DNA from: Cryptomeria japonica | Taxonomy: Eukaryota > Streptophyta > Pinopsida > Cupressales > Cupressaceae | DNA length: 64,000 nucleotides | Assembly (NCBI RefSeq): GCF_030272615.1 | Contig: NC_081407.1 | Span: forward strand, 441,097,213 to 441,161,212 | Direction of reading: 5' to 3' | Notes under the pieces: generated by a model | Told to the model about the DNA's origin: nothing | What the model saw: only the letters and a program-made list of their open reading frames with translations | Databases searched by the model: none | Translations under genes and position numbers: made by a program | In this document: piece after piece, positions 1-12,159 of the stretch | Layout: each line of letters starts with the position of its first letter | How positions within the stretch are numbered: position 1 is the stretch's first letter

Positions 1-471
1 AGAAACAATCTCATCTTCACTTAAGGTTCCTCCACAACATTGTATACCCAAAATAATTTCATTTACTTTTTTCGTAAAAGCAGAAATCCTTTCATCTTCT
101 TCCATTTTCAAATTTTTATACCTGACCCGAAAGCATTCAAGTTTTGCAATTTTGACTATGGAATCTCCTTCATTCAATGTTTCCAATTTGTCCCAAATAG
201 CTTTAGCTGTAGATCTATCGGATAATCCTATGATTTGCTAATCTGACAATGTGCTCAAAAGTGCTTCTCTTGCTTTGCAATTATTTTCCTCATCTTTAGC
301 CAAGTTTGGTGGATTAGTTTGACCTTGAGTAGGAGTAGTATAGCCATTCTTTGTAACATCCCATATGTCCTTTCCAATGCAATTCAAATGTGTCTCCATC
401 CTAATATTCCATATGCCATAGTTGGTTCCATCAAGTTTCGGACTGTCCTTCCTGAAATAGTTAGAAGACAT
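1..471 (-). pseudogene. gag: copia gag polyprotein, N-terminal part, one in-frame stop
   Basis: The reading starts at ATG 471 with a typical copia gag N-terminus (KLDGTNYGIWNIRMETHL, then a DIWDV motif). It continues in the same frame to the window edge through the UBN2/gag-pre segment (KAIWDKLETLNEGD, then LKMEEDERISAF). Gag forms the particle that packages the element's RNA. A TAG at 238-240 breaks the frame after about 77 codons; the protein on both sides is clearly one domain, so this is a nonsense mutation and not the true end. The distance from the primer binding site to the ATG (about 40 bases) is normal for copia. Family assignment is firm; completeness is unknown because the frame runs off the window. 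Confidence 0.85.
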
Positions 472-513
472 TGGATCTCCTCAAGCTGTTAAACTTCTGC
501 AAAAAGAGGACTA

Positions 514-528
514 GGCTCTAATACCAAT
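514..528 (-). other. primer binding site, initiator Met-tRNA type
   Basis: On the minus strand the sequence next to the LTR reads ATTGGTATTAGAGCC. This matches the usual plant copia site complementary to the 3' end of initiator tRNA-Met (TGGTATCAGAGC) with one C to T change. It fixes both the LTR end and the element's direction. Confidence 0.85.
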
Positions 529-1558
529 TGTTAGGCCCCGAAGACAACTGAGAGGGGGTGGGTGAATAAGTTGTCCAATAAATTCAAACCAAAATTAACT
601 TAACAAAAACTTAATGCTTAATGTTGGTAAACCAAACTTTATGCCAGTAGACAGTTTTAACAGTTAATTGCAGTACCGGTAAATATTTAGTGCATGAAAC
701 AGAAAGACAATAACATCCACAACACATAACACAGATGTTTGTAGGTGGAAACCCTATAAGGGGAAAAACCATAGTGGGAAGCCTTACCCACAATCAAATG
801 ATACTACTACAAATAGTATGTGTGTACAATATGGAGTTTGCACATGCAAAAAGGCCAACTGCCTAGAGCTCATTGCTCAATCATAAAATGGGAGTCACAC
901 TGACTAGAATTGGATAGTTAAATCCAATGATAATTTACTGCACAAGATAGCATCTCCATATGCTGGATTTAGTACCGGTTTAGCTCTGATATGCCTTCTT
1001 CATATACCTTCCTTCAATATTCAAATGATGTCTACGTGTATAGCTTTGCTTATTTTTGCATAAACCTTATTACAATCTTTTTTCCAACCGCATATCAATC
1101 TCACAAATGAGATCTTACATTTATACCATAATGTAAGACCAATTGAATAGGTTGGCTCACTATACATATTAGTATAAAATCAATTACAAATAAATCATTC
1201 TGTGATGCATCATGTCGGCTCAATGCATTTACAAGAATAATAAATCATCTTCATAATGTGTTGTGTTGATCTAGAATAAATATGATTGCCAGTGCATAAC
1301 CTGGACCTATTTACTAGTAACACAAAATATGCAAAACCAAATAAATCAATAACCAAATCGCCAAAACCAAGTGATCAGATAATGTCTTCGACATAACCAA
1401 GTAGTCTCCAAGTCATTCCAAGTGCCGGTGAATAATATAACCTGTCGGTGAACCAAATATCGGTGACTGTGCATAAATCACTGAACATGTCGATGAACAT
1501 AATCAAGAATCTCCAAGTGCTGATAAGTGTTGACATCAATGACAAAACCAATACAACA
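529..1558 (-). repeat. copia 5' LTR, 1030 bp
   Basis: On the minus strand the LTR starts TGTTGTATTGGTTTTGTCAT and ends CCTAACA next to the primer binding site, giving TG...CA ends. It should hold the promoter and polyadenylation signals, but I could not single out a TATA box. Short ORFs inside it have no recognisable product. The second copy is outside the window, so its age cannot be judged. Confidence 0.8.
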
Positions 1559-3984
1559 CATCCAAAATACCAACAAATCAAAATATGGAAATAATGCAAT
1601 AAATTTAGATAGTGAAAACCTGGTAAATAGGTGCTATCTAAAAGTGATTTCTTCCATCTATGATATCGCTTTGTGCACCTATCCACTCCATCCTATCACA
1701 TCTACTGCTTCCATCTATCCTAGCTCATCCATTTTTCATATTTCACATCCATTGCTCTGAACCATTAGCAGAAAATATGCATCTTACCAACAGTTATCAA
1801 TCTTTGACATACTTATCATAGTCACTGTCTTAGAATTTATCAAAATCAATCAATCTGCATTTATATCCCGCCATGGTTTGGATCTTGATCAATTCATACA
1901 TCAATAATAAAGTTTTGTTTCTGCTGGGGGAAAAATCCTAATTCCTTTTGCTAAGGTGATCTTTTGAATCTTTGAAAATCCAATACATTCAAAAAACTTA
2001 GAAAAACCAAAAACATCTAGGATTTTGAAACAGATAATGAGCAACAAAGTAATGAAGATCAAGGCCTTTTATAACAACTGAATCGTGAACCTCAAGATAT
2101 AAAGATTCAACTAGAAAGTAATAATAGATTATGAATGATCATTCATCAAGATGATTATATCAGTTAATGAACATGAGAACATGTGAATGATATACAATAT
2201 TTAGTGTTTATATCTTGATTTTATTGCTAATCATGTACTCTATGCGACTCAAGGATGTCCATGACTAGAGAAGCTATGATGGGGAATGATTATTTTCTTT
2301 GATATTTGTCTATGGTTTATCTCTTATTAAGGTATGTAGTTGTCTAAGGATATAATCAGCAAAAGATCAAGGAGGACGTTCTGAGTCATACATGAAAGGA
2401 GATGATCCTTGTTTGTTCTACAAGAAATACTCAGTTCAGCTTGATTCATTATATCAAGTTGCTTGTATTAACATGCTATATCAAAATCCATGTAAGAAAT
2501 ACTTAGGTCAGCTTGAATTATTATGTCAAGTTGCTTGTATTTTCTTACAACATTTAAAAAAAAAGCTCAATGATGAAATCAAGCATTGTTACAAGACAAG
2601 CATATGAAGAATGACAGTATCATTTTTAGTTAGATCATTTTTAGATTAGCTCATTATCATTTGCATTATAAGCATTTCATTTCATTCATAAATCAACAGT
2701 CATAAATAAAGACTGAGTATACTTGGACAAGCAAAAACAATTTGCATTTGATCATTGTAGGTTCATTCATTTTTAGAATCATTTTAATCATCATCCATTT
2801 CATTTAGCTGAATTTAATCATTGCATTAGTTTACATTCCATTAAGTGCATTTCATTTAACATCATTTAGTGTATCATCATTATTATTTTCATTATCATTG
2901 AAGTTCATTTAGTTGCATTTTTGCACTTAGATTCATAATCATTAGAAGCATTACATATAAAAATTAAAAAATATCATGTAGATCATTTGCATTTACATCA
3001 TCCTTCATATTAAAAAATAAATAAAATCAATCATTCATTTGCATTCCAATATAGATCATTGCATTTGCATCATTTAGGTTAGTAATCATTTTCATCAAAA
3101 TCATAAATCAAAAGCATTCATCGCTACATCATAGAGAACATCATGAAAATGAAAAGAAAAGAAAAGATCATCATAAAATAATCCATGTAATCAATGCATA
3201 TAGATCATCATCATATAGAGTAACATGCATAATAAACCAAATATCATCATATAGAGTCCATGTCTGCATATAGATCATCATAAAACAACAAACAATCCAA
3301 GTATACAATGATATCTAAGAAATAATCAAAAAAATACAATGTCCCATAATACAAATCAATGTCTCATATCAATCTGTCAACTAGGATGAAGAGCACAACT
3401 CTTTTCAAATGTTGTAGGCCTTGGTGATCCTCCTACTCTCCCTTGGATGAATCAATACATCTAGATCCTCTTGCAACATGATATCAACAAAATGTCAGTT
3501 CTTGATCCAATCAATCACTTTGATCAATCAATCAACTATCCTATCCGCTCACTTCAGATTTATATCAATCTCTTTGACCACATTTTAGTGACTCTCATTC
3601 ATCATGAGGTTACACATCTAGTCTATCCAATCTTGAGTTTACATCATTGGCATTCATCAATCATGAATTCAATCAAATTCTATCCTATTAGATCATCAAA
3701 GCTTCGAGTTTATATCATTGACCCTCATTGATCATGAGGTCAATCAAACTCTATCAATCATCAAATCAAGCAAACCATCAAAGTAATCAAAGAGTGGACA
3801 TTTTAATCAACCAAAGTTGCAGAAATTTCAATCAATTATCATGAGATCAATCGCTTATCCAAATTTTTCAACAATTTCACGATCAAACTCCAGAGGGGGC
3901 ACACAATTAGGATTTTTATCTCCATCAGGCACACTATCAAGACTTGATTTAATCTTTGAAACAATGTTGTCTCAAAATCATTTC
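1559..3984 (+). other. element A post-pol noncoding region
   Basis: No coding region is seen. Segments match element C in order: the hairpin block (1611-1640; C 52392-52420), the block with CTCAAGGATGTCC (2248-2321; C 53015-53090), an imperfect ~75-bp duplication containing AAGAAATACT (2410-2560; C 53166-53320), then AT-rich sequence dominated by CATT and ATCA words to about 3400. From about 3470 to 3900 there are loosely repeated ATCAATCA/TCATGAG words. The short ORFs here have low-complexity translations and no family signature. Confidence 0.6.
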
Positions 3985-3998
3985 AAAGAGGGGCAAAA
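3985..3998 (+). other. polypurine tract of element A
   Basis: AAAGAGGGGCAAAA lies directly before the TGTATAC start of the LTR. Elements C (57513-57526) and D (16145-16158) carry almost the same tract. It primes plus-strand DNA synthesis. Confidence 0.85.
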
Positions 3999-5126
3999 TG
4001 TATACACATAAAAATGGCTATGAGTGATTAAATAAATATTTTATATTTATTTAATAATTATTCTTCTATTAAATATTTAATTTGAAAAGACTAATTTATT
4101 TAATTCATTCCACATTCTTCTATTGATTAATTTAATTGAAATATTTAATTAATTAATTAATTTATCCTTTTCCTCTAATCAATTAATTAAATATCTAATA
4201 TTTAACTATTCCTCTAATCAATCAATTAAATATCTAATATTTAATGGTTATTCTTCTATCCTATAGTCTCAAATATTAAATGATTTCTTAAATTATTAAA
4301 TTCATTTCCAACTCATCTTCAATCTCCACTTCATCTTTCCTTTGCCAACTCATCCATCATGTGGCTAAATTAATTCAATAAAATTAAATAAATAAACATT
4401 TATTAGCAACTTATCTCCAACTTCCAAAATAAATGAGATATTGTGTACATACACATATTTCTTAACCTTCTTCTATATTCTCTCCAACATCCCTACATCT
4501 TAGGAAGGACTTGAGTTCACTTGTCCTCTCATGCCTAAATCTTCTCCAACCATCCCTAGATTCCCTCAGTCAGCAACCCATTCAAGGTGAGATGAGTGAC
4601 ACTTGTCTTCTCCTTCCCCCTTTCTCTCAACCTTCATATTTTCTCACAACCATCCAAATTTGTAGCTCTGATCATGATGGTTGATCTAGGCCACATCATC
4701 TTATCCTCTCAAATTCTATATATGTGGGAGTTTGAGTTGAGAAAGAGTTAGTCTTCAAGTAAGCTTTCAAGTTAACAATTTGAGAAAACTTATGCATCCG
4801 TGAGTTTTAATCTTGAAGCAATTTAGCATAATCATTTAGCATTGCATATCATAGTATCAGTTAACTATCAGTTATCAGTCCATTCTTCATATGCCATCTT
4901 GGAAGCTATCAATGCTTGTCTGAGAGAACATCATCTACAACCAGGAATAGTGGAGTTAGGACACAATGAGACTTAAATCATGAATGTAAAAATAATGTTT
5001 TTATTTTAACATTCATTTCATATAGTTTCATTGGCTGAGTTTGGATTTCCTATAGCATTTCCTTTGTATTTTGTAAAAATAACATGTTGCAGGTAGTATT
5101 ATGATCATGAATTTCAAGTCAACACA
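3999..5126 (+). repeat. element A 3' LTR, 1128 bp
   Basis: It starts TGTATACACATAAAAATGGC and ends ...GTCAACACA, and is plainly homologous to the two LTRs of element C (24257-25399 and 57527-59558). The first 300 bases are very AT-rich with ATTAATTAA words. TCTATATATGTGGGAG (near 4716) is a possible TATA region, with matching sequence at 24968 and 59107. The promoter call is inference only. Confidence 0.85.
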
Positions 5127-5727
5127 ACAACAATGAAGCAATATAAAGGAAAAGAGATAGTGAAGTACTCAAATTCATGCTCTTTCATTAGATGGGGAGA
5201 CTTACAAGAAGAATCTCTAAATTAAGATATCAATCACTAGATATAAAAAAAAGAAGATGACATGACAGTACCCAGGTTACCTCTACATCAATATGGAAAT
5301 GACTCCAAGATGTTAAAAAAACATGGGTATGATGGCACCACAAGATTGGGACTACAAAAGAAAGGACTATTAGAACCTGTTTTGCCACATGAAAACCCAA
5401 AGTGTCAAGGCTTGGGATATAAACATGTTCCACAAGTAACAAAATCCAGATAATGTACATTAGATGTACTAAACAAGCCTAGGTTACCCTCAGAATACAT
5501 ACCTCAGAATCAGTCATCAACAAGAATGTATTCCTCTTCATCTCATAAAAGAAAGAGAGCACCAACATCTCCTATCATGGAATTATATGGTGAAGACATG
5601 AGGCAAATTCTACAAGAAACTAGCATAGAGACATCTAGCAGTATAGTATCTGAAACATCTACACAAGCAAACATGGTAATAGATATATGCTTAACACTAA
5701 CATATGAGGCAAATCCTTGGTTACTAT
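5127..5727 (+). pseudogene. pol: element B pol, linker between protease and RT with G-patch-like segment
   Basis: The frame containing ORF 5262-5453 reads through a segment with spaced glycines (HGYDGTTRLGLQKKG...CQGLGY), a pattern like the G-patch found after protease in several Ty3/gypsy and retroviral polyproteins. A stop (TAA, 5451-5453) follows, then a Ser/Thr-rich linker to the junction with D. The same frame resumes after D at 17656. Upstream, towards 5127, the reading is broken by several stops. G-patch domains bind RNA and can modulate reverse transcription; that role here is inference. Confidence 0.6.
5723..5727 (+). other. target site duplication of element D, left copy (ACTAT)
   Basis: ACTAT directly before the LTR start at 5728 equals ACTAT directly after the second LTR at 17651-17655. 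Five bases is the usual length for Ty3/gypsy integrase. Confidence 0.92.
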
Positions 5728-7219
5728 TGTAGACACCCAAAAATGGTCAACACTTGCGAAGTCATACTTTAACATTTGCGCATTGCCTCATTTTAGGTTT
5801 TTGCATTGCATTAACATTTCTCCTATGTCACGCACTTGATTTTTATCATTTGCGAACATCGAGTCATTCTTCTATATTCTTCAATCATCTCGTCCTCGAA
5901 TTTGGTCTTGTCGACAACACTATCCACTCATGATTTTGATCGATTTTATCTTGTTGCATCAATGTGCGTATTAATTTGTCATCATTTTGGACATCGTCAA
6001 TCCTAATTAGGGTTTTGTCCTCTTTTCAATCTTGTCATCATGCGATCGATTTGTCATCGATCATGGTCATTATCAATCTTGTCGTCTTGCAATCCATTTT
6101 TGTCATCGATTCTTGTCCTCTTGTCGATCTTGTCATTTTGTGATCATATTGTCATCGATCATTTATCTGTCTCAATTATGTCAATTTGGATCAATTTGTC
6201 ATTGTTCCTCGTCGATTGGTGCATTTATGAAATCATTTATCACACTGGTCATTTATCAAATCAAAATCATGATCGACATTAATTATCTTCAATCAGGACC
6301 TAATTGTCATCCTCGCACTTCTAATTCGTCTTCTAGGGTTTTATGATTTATTCATTTAACCTAATTTGCCATTTCTTCCTTTAGGATTACTAAATTATTT
6401 ATTAATCCTAAGTTTTCTCATTACAATTAAATATTCATTTAATTGGCTAATTATTCCTCTTTGTGAGTGAATTAATTAATAAATGAAAAATTATTGATTA
6501 ATTCACTAATTTCTAATTTCCTATTTTCATTAATTCCTAATTTCCACCTATTTTCTAATTTTCTAATTCAAATTCCACCTAATTATCTTGTCTCTAGTTC
6601 TCCCTATTTGTGTGCTTCATGCATCATACTCTTGACATAGCAATTTGTCATAGAGTTTTGTCTTGACATAGAAATGTGTCATAGAATTTGTCCAAAATTG
6701 TCATAAAATTCTTGACATAGAAATGTGTCATAGAATTTGTCATAAAATGTCATAGCAATTTGTCATAAAATCTGTCATAAGCCTCTTTGCATAGCAATTT
6801 GTCATAGATATGCTATTATTGATTTGAATTTCTATTCAAATCTCTTTCATACTAATTTGCTCATTTATCCAATTTCTCTATAAATTGGATGTTTTCTTCA
6901 ATCAATTCCTTCATGAATCTTGAATTTTTACCGAACCTTCGTTTCTAGTACTCTTGAGCCTTTTTGCTTTCAAATTGTGTGAGCACTTGTAGGTGAGATC
7001 CACAAAACTATTGAAGAGGAAAGAACAACAATGGAGCCGCATGGAAGAAGCATATGGTTTGCATAATTTTACTTTTGAATGCTTTGTTTCCATACCTCTA
7101 TTGAATGTGCTTTGGAATTAGGTTCATTTGCATTGAGTATTCTTTTGATTATGTTATCATGTTTTGTGTTTTTGATTGATATATCTTATGTTTTGATGAA
7201 TCCTAATTCTAATGCTACA
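5728..7219 (+). repeat. element D 5' LTR, 1492 bp
   Basis: It starts TGTAGACACC and ends TGCTACA, and matches 16159-17650 over its whole length with no net length change. It contains two runs of loose repeats: TTGTCATCG/CTTGTC words (about 5870-6260) and TGTCATAGAA/TTGTCATA words (about 6630-6810). CTCTATAAATTGG at about 6877 is a good TATA-box candidate. The transcript would then begin near 6905. Confidence 0.93.
6876..6890 (+). promoter_or_regulatory. candidate TATA box in element D LTR
   Basis: TCTATAAATTGG lies about 330 bp before the LTR end, is kept unchanged in the other LTR (about 17308), and is the only strong TATA-like word in this part of the LTR. The placement suits a U3/R boundary near 6905; no transcript evidence is available. 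Confidence 0.5.
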
Positions 7220-7224
7220 TTAAC

Positions 7225-7242
7225 TGGTGAACCCGACGTGAA
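7225..7242 (+). other. element D primer binding site
   Basis: TGGTGAACCCGACGTGAA begins with the TGG expected opposite a tRNA 3' CCA end and lies five bases after the LTR. I could not name the tRNA with certainty. Confidence 0.65.
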
Positions 7243-7339
7243 TACTAACCTTCTAGCCATCTTACTGTGTTTTGGAGTGCTTCTAAGCTGATTTGCAGGT
7301 CAAAAACTCAAAAATAGGGCCGTGAAGGGTATTCTGAAG

Positions 7340-7462
7340 ACTTCTGCGCTTGTGTGAAGCATCTTGCGCCTGTGTTCAAACATCTTGCGCCTGTGTTGAA
7401 GACTTCTATGCTTGTGTCAGACATCTTGCGCCTATGTCCTAACTTCTGCGCCTGTGTCAAGT
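7340..7462 (+). repeat. element D 5' leader array, ~21-bp unit with TGCGCCTGTGT core
   Basis: Six adjacent units of 20-21 bp share the core TGCGC(C/T)TGTGT, each preceded by TTC or TCT. The same unit recurs near the other end of the element at 15513-15628, partly inverted. Element C has a comparable array at the same place with core AACGCTTTTGT. Confidence 0.8.
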
Positions 7463-9531
7463 CCAGATCAGAGGTGAAAAATGCAGTTTTTACTTGAAAA
7501 TTTTTATATGTTTTAGTAAATTGCAATTTTGAGGGTCTTCGGTGCATTTCTGGATAGATATGGTGCCCGTAAACATGATGAGACATCATTGATGTTTCTG
7601 AAATTTGGTTCTAGATTATTTGAATACCTTTCCAACGCATCAAACGGTTTGTAATTCGGAGCTAGGATGAGAAAGTTATGCCTTCTCAAAGTGGACTGAA
7701 ATTTTGATAGTTTTCATAAATCAGATCATCTGTGCTTTGGATTTTGGTACTAATTATTTGTGCAGGATCTTGGCGTACGCATGACAAAGACTACAAATCA
7801 AACTACTAACATGTGTTATGCAGATTCGATGGTCAAAGATAACAAATCAAACTTCTGACATGTGTTTTGCAGGTTGCCTTGGAGAAACAACCAAATCGTG
7901 TGTTTGATTTTTAATTAGGCACTTAGTGATTTATAAGTAGGTGGAAATGAACCCTTGTTTTCTTTGTTTGTTAAGTATGACATTGGAGTAGGAGAGTATG
8001 CTCTCATCCTTTATAGGGTGATCATAAATCCAGATCTTCAATACCATGCTTGTGTTGTTGATTGTTTGTCTCCATTAGAGGGCCTGCCTTCCCGACCACT
8101 TTGCTTTAGCAAGCAAGTGATAATCGTGAGAAGGGGATGACCCAAAGTGAGTACGGCTAGAATACCTTGGCATTCTAACTCACTATAAAAAAATACCTGA
8201 TGAGCGAAAGCTTTGAAGGAAGTGTTACGTGGGAATTGCAGTTACTTGGGAAGTGATGCCCCTTGAAACTCTTTCTCATATCAACATCTAAGTAGGGCCT
8301 CTTGGTCTAAATCATGCTTGCGCGACTACATTTGTTTGGTATCTTGATGGGCTTAATGTCTCAATCATGCTTGCATGACATCAAGGAGTAATGCTTAACA
8401 GAAATCCTTACTACATACCTTGTTTTTAGAGGCCAAAAACCCTTCTAGTTGCTTGAGAAGGACAAATTCAAATACTTAGAAGAGATACTAAGTTCGCCAT
8501 GGGGAGATTCCATGGGGACTGATGCTTGGCTGCCCTGAGAAGTGAGTGCCGTGGAGGGGAGCCCGTGGGGTCAAGCATCTATGTATTCTCCTTGAATCCC
8601 ATAATGAGTCTACCTCTCAAGTACCTAATGTCTTTGCCTACCCTAAGGAATGTGGAAATGAGCATGATTGTCTTGAGTCTAAGTTGTGACATCTTGTATT
8701 CTTTGATTGTCAAAAGTTGAATACCATTTCAAGAACAAACACATTGATATAACATAAGATTTGAACACAAGAGCATTTCATCCAACAAACATTCAACAAG
8801 ATTCAAAGATCATCTTCCTAAACCATGGTTGTCCAACATTGGTCAAAAACTTGTTTCAACTCTTATGTCACTTGCATTTAGGTTCATCCTAGTTTGCATT
8901 TTGCAAGTTCATTATCAAGTATCAAAGTTAGGATTCACCTAAGTCATACTTCTTTTGCATATCAATAAAAGTCATCCATTTACATGAGTCCTCTAGTATA
9001 AGAGCAATATCATTTCATAATTAAACCTTAGGTTTCATCTTAGGTTGACATTGTCATACATTTGCATTTGCATATTCCAAGTCTCTTCATTAAGCCTAAG
9101 TCTTTATCATATCATATTAAGATCATTTGCATATTAATTATCCTTTTGCATATAGTATCAAACCTAGGTCTTGTCATACTTGAGCAATCCAAATCTTTGG
9201 TAAACCCTAAGTCATTGTTGGGAAGTCTAGACATTATCAATCTTTTGTCCTTTTGTCATCAATATCATTTCGTCAAACCTAGCTTAGTATCCAAGCATAT
9301 AGGGGAGACATTGTCATCTTGTCCTTTGTCCATTAAGTCCTTTTGTCCTTTGAGGTCTAGACATCATTTCAATTTCCTAAGGGTCTCTTTTTAGATTTGC
9401 ATTTCAAAAGTTTGTCAAAATCTTCAAAACAACCAAAAACATAGATTGCATGCTCGTCTATCTAGTTTGCATTTAGTTGCATATCATACATTATCCTTGA
9501 AAAAAATAAAAATTGCATTTGCATAAGTGAC
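7463..9531 (+). other. element D 5' leader with block conserved in element C
   Basis: This is about 2 kb without a convincing coding frame. From 7989 to about 8590 it matches element C 26089-26640 in three conserved stretches: one around GTATGCTCTCA, one around AGAGGGCC(C/T)GCCTTCCCGA, and about 100 bp ending GTGGGGTCAAGCATCTA. The remainder to 9531 is AT-rich with CATTTGCAT words. Conservation outside any ORF points to a structured or packaging RNA, which is inference. Confidence 0.6.
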
Positions 9532-12159
9532 ATGCCTGTTGAGACAAGATCAAGATCTAAGAAGATGAGTGAACCAATGTATCAGATGAGTGAACCAATG
9601 TATCAATCCATGGATAACATAGTAAATTCGCAGTTTCAAACTAGTCAAACAGTGCAAGTTGAAGGTTCATCAAACACATCTCTACCACCATATGGAATGG
9701 TTCAACTTGGACCACCTCCATTATATGAACCAGTATTTGTACCTATGAAACCAGGACATGGGAGTGTTCCACCAACTCTAAGAGGAAATGCACCTTTCAA
9801 TTGGAATCAACCAAACTTGCAACAGGAAATACAAACATTGTATGAAGAACCAACTCTCTCACAAGGATTTGGTTCAGATCAAGGCATTCACTAAGAAACA
9901 AATCCAAATGTCCAACCAGATTCTTCATCAGATTTTGATGTCTCTGATGATGTTGTTATGTACCTTAAGGATCCAAAGTTGACAAAAAAGATGGATAAAT
10001 TCTTTAATAAGCTCTTTAAGAGGTTCCCACAAAAATATCTTGACATGATGAGTAATGTGACCTCCTCAAGTAAGCAAATTAATGTGCAAAAACAACAAGG
10101 CGGTGAGTTGTTAGGTTTCTCTCTGCATCCAAATGAAGAACATGTGCAACAAGAAACCCAACCCACCTTGATGAGTAAACGTGCTTCAAAGGCATTGACA
10201 GTGACTATTCCTCAAAAGTCCACATTCAAAATAATAAACAATCCATTGTTTAATGCAACACCTTTAACACCAGATCAAATGAAGGCCACACAAATGTTGA
10301 TGACAGGTGTCCCTCAACAAGAAGTGATTCCTCGAATACCAAAAAGTGGACCCAAATCTAAGATGCAAGAAAGCTTTATGATTGGAATGTCTGATCTTAC
10401 AAATGTTCAAATTGCCTTTCCTTCATACCCAATCATTGATTCCTTGTCAGAATCCCCCAGGCATATCCAAAGTCCAACCCCATGTCAAGAGGATAATTTA
10501 GAGCATGAAGAAATGAGTCCTAAAGAAAATCAAGATCAAGATCCTGAAACTTTATCATCCCATCCAATTGTTGACCAGGACCCCATGTTTCCAGACACTC
10601 ATGATGATTCCCCTATTCTTGTCCATCCTATCCAAAGTCCTATTGATATTCCACTCCCCGAGCAAGATCAAGATATCTTAGTCCATCCAATCCCAAACAA
10701 TCCCCTTCCATTTCATGAACACAATGTCCTTTCAAATCCCATTGACATTCCACTTCCTAAGCAAGATCAAGATATCCCTTCCATCCTTTCCGATGATCCC
10801 ATTAAAAGTCCAGAGAAAATCACCTTTGAAGAGGATTCCAATGATCTTCCTCCTTGTCAACATCAAATTATTCCTTTGAATCCTCCACAAGATCCACTTG
10901 TTCCTCCATCTCCTTGTCCTAATCCAACATATACACTCCAAGATCATATTTCTTGTGATGGTCCCATTATTTCTCCCATTCCATCTCTTGAAGAGCCTAT
11001 CATTGAACCATGTCCACTACACACTCCTAGTCCCCCTCATGAGCCTGATACCCCTCATGATTCTAACGTGTCAGTGCAAGATGTTCATGAACCCTCGACA
11101 TGCATAATGGGTTCTTCCACTTTGGTGCAATCTGATCCACTTCAAGATCTAATTATTTCTCTCATATCATATCCACCTCATAATGGACTTGCGTCTTCTT
11201 CCCAAAGAAAAGAGTATCCTACAAGTCAAGATATTCATAAAGGCAAAGGAGTAGACCTTCATGAGCAAGAAACCCTCCATATCAAAGAAGATCTTCAGGG
11301 TCATGTCTACAGAGCTCACACTCAAGGCGTTGGTATCCCTTCAAAGTCAAAATCCAAATGTCCACCTTCCCCATCATCGCTTCCATCTATTCTAGGTCCC
11401 TATATCCCTCCATCTCCTATGCAACATCAGCAAAGGCACACATCTTGGAGAACCTTCCATCCATCCCACATGCCTCCATATCATTCCCATCCACACCGAC
11501 ATTCATTCCCTCTTCCAAGCAATTTGGATGCCAAGCATAAAAGTCGTAAGTCTAGCAATCCACATGTATTCAAAGATCAACATGTCCAATATAATCGACA
11601 TGTCAAAACAAAGAACAAATTGATCTATAAAGAAAAAGAAAAATCAAAAAGGCCACAAAGGCCCACTGAGCAAAATAAAGCAAGGTCAAAATATATATGG
11701 GTTCCTAAATCGCTTGTGCAAGCAATGCACTCCAAGGAACCACAAAAGCATGAAAAATCAAAAACCATGTGGATCCCTAAGAAGCTCCTTGAAGCACAAA
11801 AGCCTAAAGAAATATCCAACTTGGCATCCAAAGTTGCTATTCCTCCATCCAAACATTCCAAGTCTATTTCTCCATCACCTCCTTCATCCATTTTGGGCCC
11901 TTATGTCCCAAAATCCCAAGCCTTTCCTCCATCAAAATCTCAATATCCAAAATACATTTTTCCTCCATTAGTCCATCACCCCTCAAGGTGTGTGCCAATG
12001 TCGATCTTGCCTTCATTTCCATCCACTAAAGCCCAATTATTCCAATACCCTATCCATTATCCAATGCATATTTTCCATCCCTCTCGTCCAATCCTTTGCA
12101 TAAATCCTTGCCTTAGTTTCATCTTATTTTACATGTCTTTATCCTACCAACGTCTTTGA
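9532..12159 (+). CDS. element D long proline/serine/histidine-rich protein, one internal stop
   Basis: One frame of 875 codons starts at ATG 9532 (MPVETRSRSKK) and ends at TGA 12157, with a single internal TAA at 9892-9894. The region after it restarts in frame at ATG 9958 (733 codons). Residues 143-175 (KKMDKFFNKLFKRFPQKYLD) resemble a helical stretch of element C gag, so the N-terminus is probably gag-derived. The rest is low-complexity, rich in Pro, Ser, His and Gln, with internal repeats (PIDIPLP.QDQDI near residues 370 and 403; SILGPY near 619 and 785; W(V/I)PK near 722 and 746) and a Lys-rich stretch near 690-760. There is no zinc knuckle, protease or RT. The function is not known. So long a frame with a single break, in an element with near-identical LTRs, suggests recent coding function. 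Confidence 0.75.

Larger units (their letters stand above)
1..1558 (-). mobile_element. Ty1/copia LTR retrotransposon, 5' part, cut by window edge
   Basis: Read on the minus strand the order is 5' LTR (1558 to 529), primer binding site (528 to 514) and gag (471 to 1), which is the order of an intact copia element. The rest of gag-pol and the second LTR lie left of the window. The element sits in the 3' noncoding region of element A: sequence from about 1580 onward matches the region after pol in element C (from about 52360). The target duplication cannot be checked because the other end is missing; the five bases on the visible side (1559-1563) are CATCC. Confidence 0.88.
1559..5126 (+). mobile_element. 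element A: 3' end of a Tat-type Ty3/gypsy element
   Basis: This holds the post-pol noncoding region, polypurine tract and 3' LTR of an element closely related to element C. Its pol should lie left of the copia insertion. After the LTR there is no PBS; instead sequence coding for a different part of pol (element B) follows at once, so A most simply was inserted into B, with B's 5' part left of the window. Unlike B, C and D, element A has no antisense PMD gene: only about 0.6 kb separates the block matching C 54240 from its polypurine tract, against about 3.3 kb in C. Confidence 0.75.

Noticed and set aside
3999-5126. This LTR as the 5' LTR of element B
   Set aside because: No PBS follows and the next sequence is already mid-pol; a polypurine tract precedes it, so it is the 3' LTR of element A.
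6032-6346. 104-codon ORF in the D LTR, repeated at 16463
   Set aside because: Same in both LTRs by descent; Ser/His/Ile-rich translation of TTGTCATC words.
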